From positions 1-64,000 of the forward strand of contig CAJUAL010000010.1 of the NCBI GenBank assembly GCA_910584405.1: DNA of 64,000 nt, read 5' to 3'. Under the pieces are notes generated by a model. The model was not told the DNA's origin, did not search any database, and saw nothing but the letters and a program-made list of their open reading frames with translations. Source of the stretch: an uncultured Vampirovibrio sp. (GTDB taxonomy: Bacteria > Cyanobacteriota > Vampirovibrionia > Gastranaerophilales > Gastranaerophilaceae). Below are positions 50,877-59,844 of this stretch, one piece after another (within the stretch, counting starts at the first letter, position 1; each line of letters begins with the position of its first letter). Position numbers and translations under genes: made by a program.

Positions 50877-51281
50877 ATGAAAACATTAGCAAGATTTATC
50901 CAAAATAAACGCGAAGAATTAGGGCTTACACAAAAAGGTTTGGCAGTTGCCGCTAATATTCCTGTTGAAACAGTGGAAGAAGTTGAAGCAGGAAAAGAAC
51001 TGTTTTTACCTGTGACTATAAGACAAGCAATTGCAAAAGTTTTGAAATGTGAAGCTCACGAAATTAAACAACTTGAAAAAGATATTGCAAGTGATATCGT
51101 ATCACCTGAGGTTATTGAAAGCTTAAAACAGCTTATCTTAAACGGAGCAGGCGGATTAAAATGTCCAAAATGCGGAGCTCCTTTAGATACAAGAGTTGCT
51201 AAGATGTATGATTTAGAAGATAATCTTATACTTCACCCAAAAGCTCACTGTACAAAGTGTCCGTTCCAAATTCACTCCTAG
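50877..51281 (+). CDS. XRE-family regulator with C-terminal zinc ribbon
   Basis: A 134-residue protein. Residues 1-60 are a Cro/C1-type helix-turn-helix (FIQNKREELGLTQKGLAVAANIP). The C-terminal 40 residues hold CPKCGAPLD and HCTKCPF, a likely zinc ribbon. The combination is not one I know as a named family, but similar regulators occur in cyanobacteria and Firmicutes. The mRNA is probably leaderless. Confidence 0.85.
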   Translation: MKTLARFIQNKREELGLTQKGLAVAANIPVETVEEVEAGKELFLPVTIRQAIAKVLKCEAHEIKQLEKDIASDIVSPEVIESLKQLILNGAGGLKCPKCGAPLDTRVAKMYDLEDNLILHPKAHCTKCPFQIHS

Positions 51282-51333
51282 GTGGGGGTAAATAATAGGT
51301 GCCGGTATAACTTCTTTGCAAATGGGATTATTC

Positions 51334-51798
51334 TCATCTAAATCGTTCGGATAAATAACTTAAAATTGCGCCTCCGATTTCTTCATTCGGGTCAAAGGTT
51401 TGATTCGGATTATTCGGGCGTGTGGCATTTTTTATAAGCATATTAACTAATGGTCCAAAAGCATCAGGAACCTGAGTTTTACGATAAATTCCTGCTAAAA
51501 AAGTTTGGATATTAGGAGAATCCGTATTATTAAACCTTGAAAACACAGGATAAAGTTTATCAATTCCTTTCGTTCCGTTATCAATCATTCTGTCCATTAT
51601 ATAAAGGGTTTCGGTTACTTGAGCTTCGTTATTTGAATGAGATAAAATTTCGGTAAGATAAGGCAGCGCGTTTTCTTTTTGTTTAACAAAATAATCAACT
51701 TCATTTTTGTCAAAAGTACAGTAATTCCGCTCACGCGTCGGGAGCTGACAGGAATTGCAAATATATTTATTTTGATATGTTTGAACAGGTTGAATCAT
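51334..51798 (-). CDS. Hypothetical helical-repeat protein
   Basis: A 154-residue protein of unknown function. A short N-terminal part has a possible zinc motif (CNSCQLPTRERNYCTF) and the rest resembles HEAT-like helices (NALPYLTEILSHSNNEAQVTET, then YIMDRMIDNGTKGID). The stop of the larger gene upstream overlaps its start by 1 base. It is the last gene of a three-gene operon with 51798 and 53281. Confidence 0.65.
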   Translation of the reverse strand: MIQPVQTYQNKYICNSCQLPTRERNYCTFDKNEVDYFVKQKENALPYLTEILSHSNNEAQVTETLYIMDRMIDNGTKGIDKLYPVFSRFNNTDSPNIQTFLAGIYRKTQVPDAFGPLVNMLIKNATRPNNPNQTFDPNEEIGGAILSYLSERFR

Positions 51799-53291
51799 TA
51801 GCTGTATACAAACGGCGGTCCGTTTTTAATTTCAAAAAGTACATTTTCCGCCATGGTTTTTAATTCTTCTTTTGAACGTTTACCGCTATCGACCTGTTTG
51901 TAGAACTCTTCTACAAGCGGTAAAATTGCTGCATCTTTTTTGGATTTAAAATTACGAAGCTCTGTTGAAACAAGCCGTTGTTGCAATTCTAATTCGGTTT
52001 GAGCGTTAATCTTTTTCACCTGAACTTCTTTAATTGCATCTCCTGCAAGCTTGCCGCCGTAACTTGCCGCACTCAGTCCCGTAATCCCATAGAATAAATA
52101 CGCAAATTGAGGATTACTTGTATCTAAAAGCCAATTGTATAAAAATGCCCTGTAATCTTCTACAAAAGAATTGAATGCAGGACGTGGAGTTCCGTCACCC
52201 GCATAGTTCGGATTGGCTTTTGTGGTTGAAGTTTTCAATTTTGTCAGAATTTTTTGCAAAAACTTGTCTTTATCATCTTTTGACCATTTAAGCTTATTAA
52301 CCTGTTCGGTTACAAATTCCGTTAAATCCTTTGCTCCGTCATCAATAGACATAAACATATGTTCAAGAAAATCCGCAGAAGCCTCGTCAAACCTTTCAGG
52401 AGTCGTATCAACAATTGTTTTTATAAGTGTTTTGGTGTTTTCTAAACCTTCTTTTAAATAAGCTTTGCTTTTTGTAAGATTTTTCAAAGACAAAAACCCT
52501 AATCCGACAATTCCGACAACAGTTCCTGCCCCGAGCAGGATATTACCAAAATTTAAAGTTTTTTTCTTATATGAAGTGCGAGATTCTGATGTGAACGGCA
52601 TTTTAAAAAACTTATTTTTTCCAAAATTTGGTAAGATTTTATCACCCTCAGGTTTTATATATTTTTCAAAATCATTAGAATATTTTGACAACATAGCGCG
52701 AATTATCTGCATTTTTCCGGAAAATGACTGAGTTTCTACAGCAATAAGATTTTCTTGAAGATTTTTTTGAATCCCCGCTTCTTTTCTTTTCACCCAAATT
52801 TCTTTATAACCGTCAAAAAACATTTTTCCCATAAACGCCATAGCAGACAATGTTAAAACCCCAACGCCCGCATTAAAAGTTTTTTTGTTAGGGTTTTGGA
52901 CATATTGATAAACAAGCTGATGAAGTTCCTTACTTAGCTGAACATTTCTGGTTACGGCAGGAAGCCATTTTTCTTTAGGCAAATCTTTTGCAACACGTGC
53001 ACTGCGCCTTGCAAACCCTGTTACAACAGCAATAGAACTCATTACCCCCAATGCAACAGCACTCAAGGGTAAAAGTTTTTTATCAACAATTTTTGAATCC
53101 TCGTACAAGTCTTGAGGCATCTCAACTTTATCAGATATAAGATAAGTATTTTTTGTATCGCAAAGTCCGTCTTTTACAAAATTATTAACCAGTACACCTT
53201 CTTTGGTTGTAAGATTATTTCTGCGCTGTGAAATTGTTAAATTTCGCTGTTGACGAAGAGTTTCAGCATCATATAAAGGATTAATGTTCAT
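51798..53291 (-). CDS. Polytopic membrane protein of unknown function
   Basis: A 497-residue protein. Four hydrophobic segments lie near residues 73-95, 141-162, 251-270 and 395-415, with long basic, helical soluble parts between them. No transport or enzyme motif is visible. It overlaps the gene on each side, which supports one transcript and perhaps one complex. Confidence 0.7.
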   Translation of the reverse strand: MNINPLYDAETLRQQRNLTISQRRNNLTTKEGVLVNNFVKDGLCDTKNTYLISDKVEMPQDLYEDSKIVDKKLLPLSAVALGVMSSIAVVTGFARRSARVAKDLPKEKWLPAVTRNVQLSKELHQLVYQYVQNPNKKTFNAGVGVLTLSAMAFMGKMFFDGYKEIWVKRKEAGIQKNLQENLIAVETQSFSGKMQIIRAMLSKYSNDFEKYIKPEGDKILPNFGKNKFFKMPFTSESRTSYKKKTLNFGNILLGAGTVVGIVGLGFLSLKNLTKSKAYLKEGLENTKTLIKTIVDTTPERFDEASADFLEHMFMSIDDGAKDLTEFVTEQVNKLKWSKDDKDKFLQKILTKLKTSTTKANPNYAGDGTPRPAFNSFVEDYRAFLYNWLLDTSNPQFAYLFYGITGLSAASYGGKLAGDAIKEVQVKKINAQTELELQQRLVSTELRNFKSKKDAAILPLVEEFYKQVDSGKRSKEELKTMAENVLFEIKNGPPFVYS

Positions 53292-53952
53292 TATCTGAAC
53301 CTCCTTTTTGGCTTAATTTTTGAGCTAATTTATGAACAAAAGTTTTTAAATCAAAAATTCGCTTAGCTTCTTCAATCTTTTTTTCCTCATCATCAGTTTC
53401 ATCAGCTCCAAAAACGAAGAAAATTGATTTTAATTTCTTTTTAAGATTTGTGATAATTTTTTCGGCTTTTTCTTTAAGCGCAGCTTTCAATTCACCATAA
53501 ACAGCAGTTAATTTATCTGAAATATCCGCAAATTTTTGTAACACAACGACAACCCCGCGCAAAACTGTTTGAACAGGAGTTAGAATAACTTTTAATATAA
53601 AATTTACAGGCTTTGCAACAACAGGCGGAAGGTTTTGTGTAACCCTGACTATTAAATCTGCTAACCTTTGATGAGTATTTGCAATATTTTTAGCAAAATC
53701 GGTTAAAGATTGAATATAATTTTGCTGAGCGATTTTTGCTTGTTCTTTGGCATGCTTTTGAGCTCTAAGCATTGCTCCTATTGCTGCACACTGATTATAA
53801 GTCATCTCTCCGACATTTCGCGGAACATTACGTTTTGTTGTAGAATTTCCGCCTGCCATTCCGTTACAAATCGGACAAGCACCCAAAGGAAGCCCGTGCG
53901 GGCAAGTGCCAGCTTTCATTGTTCTTGAATGTACAGATGACGGTGATGCCAT
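53281..53952 (-). CDS. Hypothetical protein with N-terminal CPHG...CPIC motif
   Basis: A 223-residue protein. A cysteine cluster near residues 18-30 (CPHGLPLGACPIC) is a probable zinc knuckle. The rest is a long helical, hydrophobic-banded region (about 85-170), perhaps amphipathic at the membrane, and a charged C-terminus. It opens the three-gene operon. Directly before the ATG lies a 12-pair hairpin that contains the only Shine-Dalgarno-like sequence. Confidence 0.65.
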   Translation of the reverse strand: MASPSSVHSRTMKAGTCPHGLPLGACPICNGMAGGNSTTKRNVPRNVGEMTYNQCAAIGAMLRAQKHAKEQAKIAQQNYIQSLTDFAKNIANTHQRLADLIVRVTQNLPPVVAKPVNFILKVILTPVQTVLRGVVVVLQKFADISDKLTAVYGELKAALKEKAEKIITNLKKKLKSIFFVFGADETDDEEKKIEEAKRIFDLKTFVHKLAQKLSQKGGSDNEH

Positions 53953-53957
53953 TTAAA

Positions 53958-53993
53958 AAGTGTCCTCTTTATTTTTTGCATAAGAGGACACTT
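53958..53993 (-). promoter_or_regulatory. Hairpin hiding the ribosome site of the 53952 gene
   Basis: AAGTGTCCTCTT and AAGAGGACACTT form a 12-pair stem with a 12-base loop. AGAGGA in the 3' arm is the only Shine-Dalgarno candidate, 10 bases from the ATG, and the arm ends in a T run. It could be an attenuator or a translation switch. The rest of the gap to 54259 holds a small reading frame, a CTCCGG inverted repeat at 54135-54160 and a dispersed repeat. Confidence 0.55.
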
Positions 53994-54005
53994 CAAAAAG
54001 TTTCT

Positions 54006-54095
54006 TTAACCTATACCCGAACTGCACGCAGGTATTAGATTTCTTTTTAGAGCATTCCGACTTTTACGGCTGCGGCAGCAGTTGAAGATATTCAC
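54006..54095 (-). CDS. Possible 29-residue basic cysteine-containing peptide
   Basis: A GTG start with AGAGGA 6 bases upstream opens a 29-codon frame, MNIFNCCRSRKSRNALKRN and on to a TAA. It is basic and holds three cysteines. It ends 13 bases before the hairpin that precedes the 53952 gene, so it could be a leader peptide. There is no family support. Confidence 0.3.
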   Translation of the reverse strand: MNIFNCCRSRKSRNALKRNLIPACSSGIG

Positions 54096-54196
54096 TTCAT
54101 TTCCTCTTATTTAGTTATATATTTGTTTGGTCACTCCGGACACCGCTCCGGAGTCTATCAGTGTTGATTCTATCGGCATGAATAGATTCTGAATAA

Positions 54197-54223
54197 GATC
54201 CTGAAACAAGTTCAGGATGACAC
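54197..54223. repeat. Dispersed palindromic repeat, copy 3
   Basis: ATCCTGAAACAAGTTCAGGAT followed by GACAC, a near-perfect palindrome, shared with 14128 and 26917. A degenerate partner, ATTCTGAATAAG, precedes it at 54186. Confidence 0.65.
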
Positions 54224-54259
54224 CATGGTGTCAGTTAGAATGACAAAATTTTTGATTTA

Positions 54260-54904
54260 CTATACCATTGCCATTTCCTGATTGTGAGATTCGGTGGAAC
54301 ACACCATTTTATCACCCAGAATTTCAGACTTAATAACAGCCAAATCTTGCTGCATAAGTCTTCTTGGCGACCCTTCTTCTATTGAATGGTTTCTTAACAG
54401 GTATGACGGGTGGAAAATAGCCATTGCTTTATAAGTTTTTCCATTAATTGTCACATCAAACCAGTTTCCGCGAACTTTTGATATTTGAACTTTTTTATCT
54501 GACCAGAAAGATTTTAAAGAAGTTGCACCGCAGAAAATTATTGCTTGCGGATTCATAATATCAATCTGAGCTGTTAAATATCTTTCGCATAAAGCTTTTT
54601 CAACATCGGTTGGAACTCTGTTTTCAGGAGGTCTGCATTTTACCGTATTGATAATATACAAATCATCTTGTCTTGAAATTCCTGCTTCTTCCAAGAATTG
54701 GTTTAAAAGTTTTCCTGCTCTGCCGACAAACGGTTTTCCTGTTTCATCTTCGGTTTCTCCCGGAGCTTCACCGATTAGCACAATTCTTGCAGTTTCAGGG
54801 TTTCCGTCAGAAAATACCACATTATTACGGGTTTTTCCAAGTATACAATCCTGACAATTTTCACATTTTGCCTGAACTATATCCAAACATTCTTTCTTAA
54901 TCAT
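54260..54904 (-). CDS. Family 4 uracil-DNA glycosylase
   Basis: A 214-residue Fe-S glycosylase that removes uracil from DNA. The active-site motif GEAPGETED is near 48-56, the C-terminal motif HPSYLLRN near 168. Cysteines in CENCQDC at 14-20 and in VKCRPPENR and LCERYL bind the 4Fe-4S cluster. GAGGAGAG precedes the ATG. It resembles the type 4 enzymes of cyanobacteria and thermophiles. Confidence 0.95.
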   Translation of the reverse strand: MIKKECLDIVQAKCENCQDCILGKTRNNVVFSDGNPETARIVLIGEAPGETEDETGKPFVGRAGKLLNQFLEEAGISRQDDLYIINTVKCRPPENRVPTDVEKALCERYLTAQIDIMNPQAIIFCGATSLKSFWSDKKVQISKVRGNWFDVTINGKTYKAMAIFHPSYLLRNHSIEEGSPRRLMQQDLAVIKSEILGDKMVCSTESHNQEMAMV

Positions 54905-54921
54905 TAATTATTCTCTCCTCA

Positions 54922-56370
54922 TTAGTCTTTGTTTTTAAACCAACCGATATTGTATTTTTTACAATAACGTTTTAATTCTTTAATTATTATATCAGATAAT
55001 AAAAATACTGCAATCAAATTCGGTACGGCTAAAAATAATGTAAACGCATCAGATAAGTTTACAACGCTTTTTAAATTCATAGCAGAACCGATTACAATAA
55101 ATAAACAATAAATTATTTGGAAAGTTCTTGTGGTTAATTTTGATTCACCAAACAAAAATGTCCAGCTTTTTGTACCGTAATATGAGCCGCAAAGCATTGT
55201 AGATAAAACAAAACAGCTTGCCATAAACGTTAATAAAACAGGGAAGAACGGACAAACTGATGCAAAGGCTTTTGAAGTTAATTCAATACCTTCAATTCCC
55301 GTAGTATTAAGATAAGCCCCTGTAACCACAATAATGAATGCGGTTGAAGCACCAACAATAACAGTATCAACAAACGGCTGCAACATTGCGATAAAAGCTT
55401 GTGCAACAGGCTTGCTTGTCTTAACCGCAGAAAATGCAATCGGCGCAGTTCCTAAACCTGCTTCATTTGCAAACATCGCCCTGCGAAATCCCCATAACAT
55501 ACATGCAAAAACACCGCCTCCAACTGCTGTTGGTTTAAATGCTTCGTGTAAGATTAAAGAAATCGTATGCGGGACATGATGAATATTTAACAAACAAATT
55601 ACAAAAGCCGAAAATACATACAAACTGCACATTACAGGCGTAACTTTTGATGTAAACTTACCGATAGATTTAATCCCGCCGATAACAGTAATATAAGTAA
55701 TCACAGCTACGATAAGCCCGAAAATCCAGCGTTGCCCTGAAAATAACCCCGTAACATTTGTAATTTGGGTTGTTATCGCATTAATTTGGAAAAGGTTCCA
55801 ACCGCCAATCATCGCAAATACACAGCAAATTGCATAAATTTTTGCCAAATACGGAGTAAAAGGCTTAATCCACGGAGCGCGAAGTCCGTTGATAATATAA
55901 TACATCGGACCGCCTGATGATGAACCGTCTTTATTTATTTGTCTGAATTTAATACCTAAAAGAACTTCTGCAAACTTTAGCGCCATTGAAAAAACACCGG
56001 CAACCATCATCCAAAAAATTACCCCCGGCCCCCCGACAGATACAGCTAACGCTGACCCTACAACATTTCCCATGCCTGCTGATGCTGAAATCGTCGCGGT
56101 TAGTGCCTGAAATGATGATACTTCGCCATGTTTTTTCTTTTTTATTGCATCGTCGTGCTTGTATTTTTTGGTAATCAAGTCTATTGCGTGACGAAAGCCC
56201 CACAAACCGATAAACCTTGTTCTAAAAGTAAAATACAACGCCGCAACCATTAAAAGAACAATCAAAAATTCCACACGTACACCGTGAATTGTTACGTGAG
56301 AAAAGATTATCCCTGAAATTTTATTAGCTATTGGAGATAAGATACTATCTATACGGCTATCTAAATTCAT
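54922..56370 (-). CDS. Sodium:alanine (AGCS) symporter
   Basis: A 482-residue transporter with about 11 hydrophobic helices. It carries the family motifs GMGNVVGSALAVSVGGPG, SSSGGPMYYI and ANEAGLGTAPIAFSAVKTSKP. It should import alanine or glycine with sodium. TAAAAT ends 6 bases before the ATG and there is no Shine-Dalgarno, so the mRNA is probably leaderless. It is between the glycosylase and the binding-protein genes. Confidence 0.95.
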   Translation of the reverse strand: MNLDSRIDSILSPIANKISGIIFSHVTIHGVRVEFLIVLLMVAALYFTFRTRFIGLWGFRHAIDLITKKYKHDDAIKKKKHGEVSSFQALTATISASAGMGNVVGSALAVSVGGPGVIFWMMVAGVFSMALKFAEVLLGIKFRQINKDGSSSGGPMYYIINGLRAPWIKPFTPYLAKIYAICCVFAMIGGWNLFQINAITTQITNVTGLFSGQRWIFGLIVAVITYITVIGGIKSIGKFTSKVTPVMCSLYVFSAFVICLLNIHHVPHTISLILHEAFKPTAVGGGVFACMLWGFRRAMFANEAGLGTAPIAFSAVKTSKPVAQAFIAMLQPFVDTVIVGASTAFIIVVTGAYLNTTGIEGIELTSKAFASVCPFFPVLLTFMASCFVLSTMLCGSYYGTKSWTFLFGESKLTTRTFQIIYCLFIVIGSAMNLKSVVNLSDAFTLFLAVPNLIAVFLLSDIIIKELKRYCKKYNIGWFKNKD

Positions 56371-56376
56371 AACCCG

Positions 56377-56382
56377 ATTTTA
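56377..56382 (-). promoter_or_regulatory. -10 box placing the start at or near the symporter ATG
   Basis: TAAAAT on the minus strand with 6 bases to the ATG, as at 17022, 50865 and 59833. Confidence 0.55.
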
Positions 56383-56395
56383 CTATAAACATGGA

Positions 56396-57559
56396 TTATT
56401 TTCCACTAAACATATATTCCGTGTTATTTTTCAAATTATCAAGCACCTGACGGAAATTGACAGTTACAGGCGTAGGAACAGAAGTTTCTATAACATCCAA
56501 AAATACACGGGCATTTTTTGGTTTTTCGCTGTCAAGAAAATACCTTGAATTTGCAACATCAACTCTTGCAGGTACAATTAAACCGCTTTGGGTAAACTTC
56601 TCCAAACTTTCTTTTGACGATAAATATTTTATTAAACGAACTGATTCCTGTTTATGTTTTGAAGATTTGGCAACAGCCCACCCAGAAGAATCCAGCGGAA
56701 CTACAGAACCTTTCTCTCCTTTTGGAAACTCAACAACATCCCAATCAAATTTTGCTTCCTGCCTGTATTTTGAAACAAGCCAACGTCCGGATAAATGCAT
56801 CCCCAGTCTTCCTTGCAAAAACATTTGAGCCATTGTAGCACTTGCAGATTCTTCTTTTTTCGGCGCCGCGTGATATTTATTTCTCAAGTCCGCATAAAAC
56901 CTTAAACCTTTTTGCATTTTTTCATTATTAAAATCAGAAAAATCATCCACTCCCATACTTGTTAAATAAGGCAAATAAAACAACGGTTCATCTTCAAACG
57001 AAACCCCGAAAACCTCAGGACGATGAGTCAATTTTTGGGCAGTAACCAGAAATTCATTAAATGTCCAGTCTTTTTTCGGATAAGGAACGTTATACTTATC
57101 AAAAAGGTCTTTATTATAAAAAATTACAAGGTTTGAAACATCTCTTGGCACAGCATAAAGTTTACCACCCGAGCTGAGAGATTTTAGAGATTTTTCGTAA
57201 AACTTATCAAACTCAAAATCATACCCCGACAAATCCTCCAAAACTCCCGCATTTACATATATCGGCAAATACTGATTATTCACAAAAATTACATCAGGTG
57301 CCGTATTTGAGGCAAAAAGCAGATGAATTTTTTGAAAATAATTCTGCGGAATATGCATGAAATCAACTTTTATATCAGGGTTATCTTGCTCAAAATCAGC
57401 CAAAATAGGCTCCAGAATCTTTAACTCAGACTCAGAACCCCAAGAAGAGAATTGGATTGTCGTTTTTTGCAATGTTTTAGGATTTTTGAGGAAATGAACA
57501 CAGCAAAAAATACTCACTCCGATTATGAATAACGATAATAAAAGTTTCTTAAACGGCAA
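56396..57559 (-). CDS. Extracellular solute-binding protein (family 1)
   Basis: A 387-residue binding protein of an ABC importer. An N-terminal membrane signal (about 4-25, without a lipobox) leads into a maltose-binding-like fold: IQFSSWGSESELKILEPILA, DIKVDFMHIPQNYFQKIHLLF, APDVIFVNNQYLPIYVNAG and GRLGMHLSGRWLVSKYR. It likely binds a sugar. No permease or ATPase gene adjoins it. It uses a TTG start with GGGGTTAAGG upstream, 14 bases after the larger gene, with which it may be coupled. Confidence 0.85.
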   Translation of the reverse strand: MPFKKLLLSLFIIGVSIFCCVHFLKNPKTLQKTTIQFSSWGSESELKILEPILADFEQDNPDIKVDFMHIPQNYFQKIHLLFASNTAPDVIFVNNQYLPIYVNAGVLEDLSGYDFEFDKFYEKSLKSLSSGGKLYAVPRDVSNLVIFYNKDLFDKYNVPYPKKDWTFNEFLVTAQKLTHRPEVFGVSFEDEPLFYLPYLTSMGVDDFSDFNNEKMQKGLRFYADLRNKYHAAPKKEESASATMAQMFLQGRLGMHLSGRWLVSKYRQEAKFDWDVVEFPKGEKGSVVPLDSSGWAVAKSSKHKQESVRLIKYLSSKESLEKFTQSGLIVPARVDVANSRYFLDSEKPKNARVFLDVIETSVPTPVTVNFRQVLDNLKNNTEYMFSGK

Positions 57560-57572
57560 ACCTTAACCCCGC

Positions 57573-59738
57573 TTAAATCTCGATAAGTGTTCCCATTTTG
57601 TCTTTTGAAACATCAACTAAACATTTATATCTTCCGACTTTAACGATATAAACGTTAGCATCATCCTGTCTTACCTGAAGCGGTTGATCCATTACGCGGT
57701 CAAACTTTTTCAAAACATAAGTGCTGTCTTTAATTCTTCCGACTATTGCTGAAACACCGTCCATATTTACAAGATAAAATCCTTTTTCTGAATCAATATT
57801 GTAGCCTGATTTAACAATTAAACCGTTCATATAAGAATTTGCCGATTTGCTTCTTGAAATAGGATTAGTCATCCCTGAACGGCTCATTGGTTCGGAATTT
57901 GGTCTGATTTGAGCCAAACTATCTGCTACTGATACATTTCTTGAACTTGTTCCTTCACTGTCTAAAATTGATAAATATTCATCCAATGATGACAGTAAAT
58001 AATTTTCTTTTTCCCTAGTCATTTTCATTTCCCCATTATTCATTAAATATTTACTTCCCGTATTGATTAAATCAGATGCATTAATTTCTGATGATGCCGA
58101 ATGTCTCCTGCTCACACTAAGCGGTGAATCTTTTAATTTTACAAACTGTCCTTCACGATAGTGTTTTGTTTTTTTGTTATCACTAAGCAGGTTTCTATCT
58201 GTACCTTTTAAAGAAACAGGTTTTGAGAAAGATTTTAATTTAACATCAGAGATTTTACTGATAATTGTATCATCTTCTGATTTAACTTCATTTGTAACTT
58301 CTTCAGGCTCTTTCAAGGTTGGTGTCTGCGCAAAAGAATGTTCCAATTGAGAAATCTTTGCTCTCATTTGTTTCTTAAATTCTTCGCTGTTACCTTTAAG
58401 AACTTTTTGACTTTTTTGAGTTTCAGTTTTTTTCGCAAACAAACTTGAAATTGGTTTTTCAGCTTTGTTAACAACTTCTTCAACTACAGTTTTTGGCTGT
58501 TCTGTTATAACAGCTTTTTTTGTTGCGCCAAGATTTGTTACGTAAGAAATTTCTTTAAACGAAGGTTCTTTAACATTTTCAGCTTGTTCTTTAGCATTAT
58601 AGCGTTTGTATTTTTCCTGCCAATTTAACTCTGAATCATTAACAATATCTGAGTATTTGCTCTTTGGAGCCGTGAATTTTGCAGAAGATGAAACAGAGAA
58701 AAATGATTCCAAACTTTTTCTCTTGCGAGCTTCTCTAGCCACAGAACTTAAGATATGGAATAAAATTCCGAATGCTAAAACTGAACCGCCTGCAATCAAC
58801 ACCCACATAGGAATATGATGAGATTTACCTGTGTTATTATCTTCAGGTATAGTATTTTCTTCTATTTGCTCTTGAGTATCAACTGCTATAGGAGTTGGAA
58901 CATCTTCTTGAACGGTTTGTTTTTCTTCTTTATGAGAAACTCTCGGTTCTAAGTCAATAATACGTTTGCCGTTTTCATCATACTTCATTTTAGGTACGTA
59001 ATCTGATGAAGGTGCGGCTGCAGCTTGCTTTTGTTCAACTTGTTTTTGTACCTGTTCAACTTTTGGAGCGGTAATTGCTTTTGCAATTTTTGGCACATCA
59101 ACAGGTATTAGTTTTGGTTTTTGGGCTGGTTTTGCGGTTTCTTTTTGTACCGCAGGTTTTACATTTTTTGTTTCAGGTTGTTTTGAAGTATTTGAAACAG
59201 GTTTTTCTGCTTTTGCTTGAGGCGGCTGTTGTGTTTGTACAGGTTTTGTTTGAGGCTTAACTTGTGCCTGAGGTGCAGGTTTATTTTCAACAGCAGGTTT
59301 TGACGAATTATTTTGGGCAATAATATTTTTATAATCCTTTTGAACAGCAGTTACAGGATTAGCGCGTTTTGTATATGTTTTAAAGTTTACAGGTTTTGTT
59401 GTTGAAAAAGTAATCTTTGTGTATCCGCCGATACCGTCATTAACGTGTTTTACTTCAACATCGGAGATTAAATCCTTAACAGCGCCAAGGCTCGGGGTTG
59501 CTGATGATGAACTTGAAATATTCGGCAGCAAAACCACATATTTGTTGTTTGATTTTCTTGTAACAACAGAAGCCTGTGATTGCCCTGTCGTGTAAAAAGT
59601 TACATCAACAGTATCAGCTACTGATGATTTTTTTACATCTACCTGAGTTAAACTTATATCTTGAGCGTTTGAGGGGTTAAAGCCTGTTGATAACATCGCT
59701 AAAACCGCTGCAACAACTATATATTTTTTATTTCCCAT
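57573..59738 (-). CDS. Large exported membrane protein with AMIN-like domain
   Basis: A 721-residue protein. A signal peptide is followed by an AMIN-like beta domain (about 28-130) and by a long proline-, glutamine- and lysine-rich linker (140-300). One transmembrane helix lies near 312-331 (WVLIAGGSVLAFGILFHIL). The cytoplasmic part is charged and disordered, and a compact beta domain (about 640-721) ends the protein. AMIN domains bind the cell wall or type IV pilus parts, so a role in pilus or envelope assembly is plausible. No exact family is known to me. Confidence 0.65.
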   Translation of the reverse strand: MGNKKYIVVAAVLAMLSTGFNPSNAQDISLTQVDVKKSSVADTVDVTFYTTGQSQASVVTRKSNNKYVVLLPNISSSSSATPSLGAVKDLISDVEVKHVNDGIGGYTKITFSTTKPVNFKTYTKRANPVTAVQKDYKNIIAQNNSSKPAVENKPAPQAQVKPQTKPVQTQQPPQAKAEKPVSNTSKQPETKNVKPAVQKETAKPAQKPKLIPVDVPKIAKAITAPKVEQVQKQVEQKQAAAAPSSDYVPKMKYDENGKRIIDLEPRVSHKEEKQTVQEDVPTPIAVDTQEQIEENTIPEDNNTGKSHHIPMWVLIAGGSVLAFGILFHILSSVAREARKRKSLESFFSVSSSAKFTAPKSKYSDIVNDSELNWQEKYKRYNAKEQAENVKEPSFKEISYVTNLGATKKAVITEQPKTVVEEVVNKAEKPISSLFAKKTETQKSQKVLKGNSEEFKKQMRAKISQLEHSFAQTPTLKEPEEVTNEVKSEDDTIISKISDVKLKSFSKPVSLKGTDRNLLSDNKKTKHYREGQFVKLKDSPLSVSRRHSASSEINASDLINTGSKYLMNNGEMKMTREKENYLLSSLDEYLSILDSEGTSSRNVSVADSLAQIRPNSEPMSRSGMTNPISRSKSANSYMNGLIVKSGYNIDSEKGFYLVNMDGVSAIVGRIKDSTYVLKKFDRVMDQPLQVRQDDANVYIVKVGRYKCLVDVSKDKMGTLIEI

Positions 59739-59832
59739 TGTTTCTCGTCAATCAATACTACACGTACCTGATAATATAATACCCGAGAGTAAAAAATTTT
59801 GCTACTTTATTTCAAAAAAATAAGGTTTATGT

Positions 59833-59838
59833 TACAAT
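59833..59838 (+). promoter_or_regulatory. -10 box placing the start at or near the era ATG
   Basis: TACAAT ends 6 bases before the era ATG and no Shine-Dalgarno is present; TTTCAA at the -35 position is weak. The layout predicts a leaderless mRNA. Confidence 0.6.
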
Positions 59839-59844
59839 ATCTTC

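Noticed and set aside
53953..54140. A T-box or metabolite riboswitch before the 53952 gene
   Set aside because: No T-box sequence or known aptamer core could be matched; only a simple hairpin and a short frame are supported.
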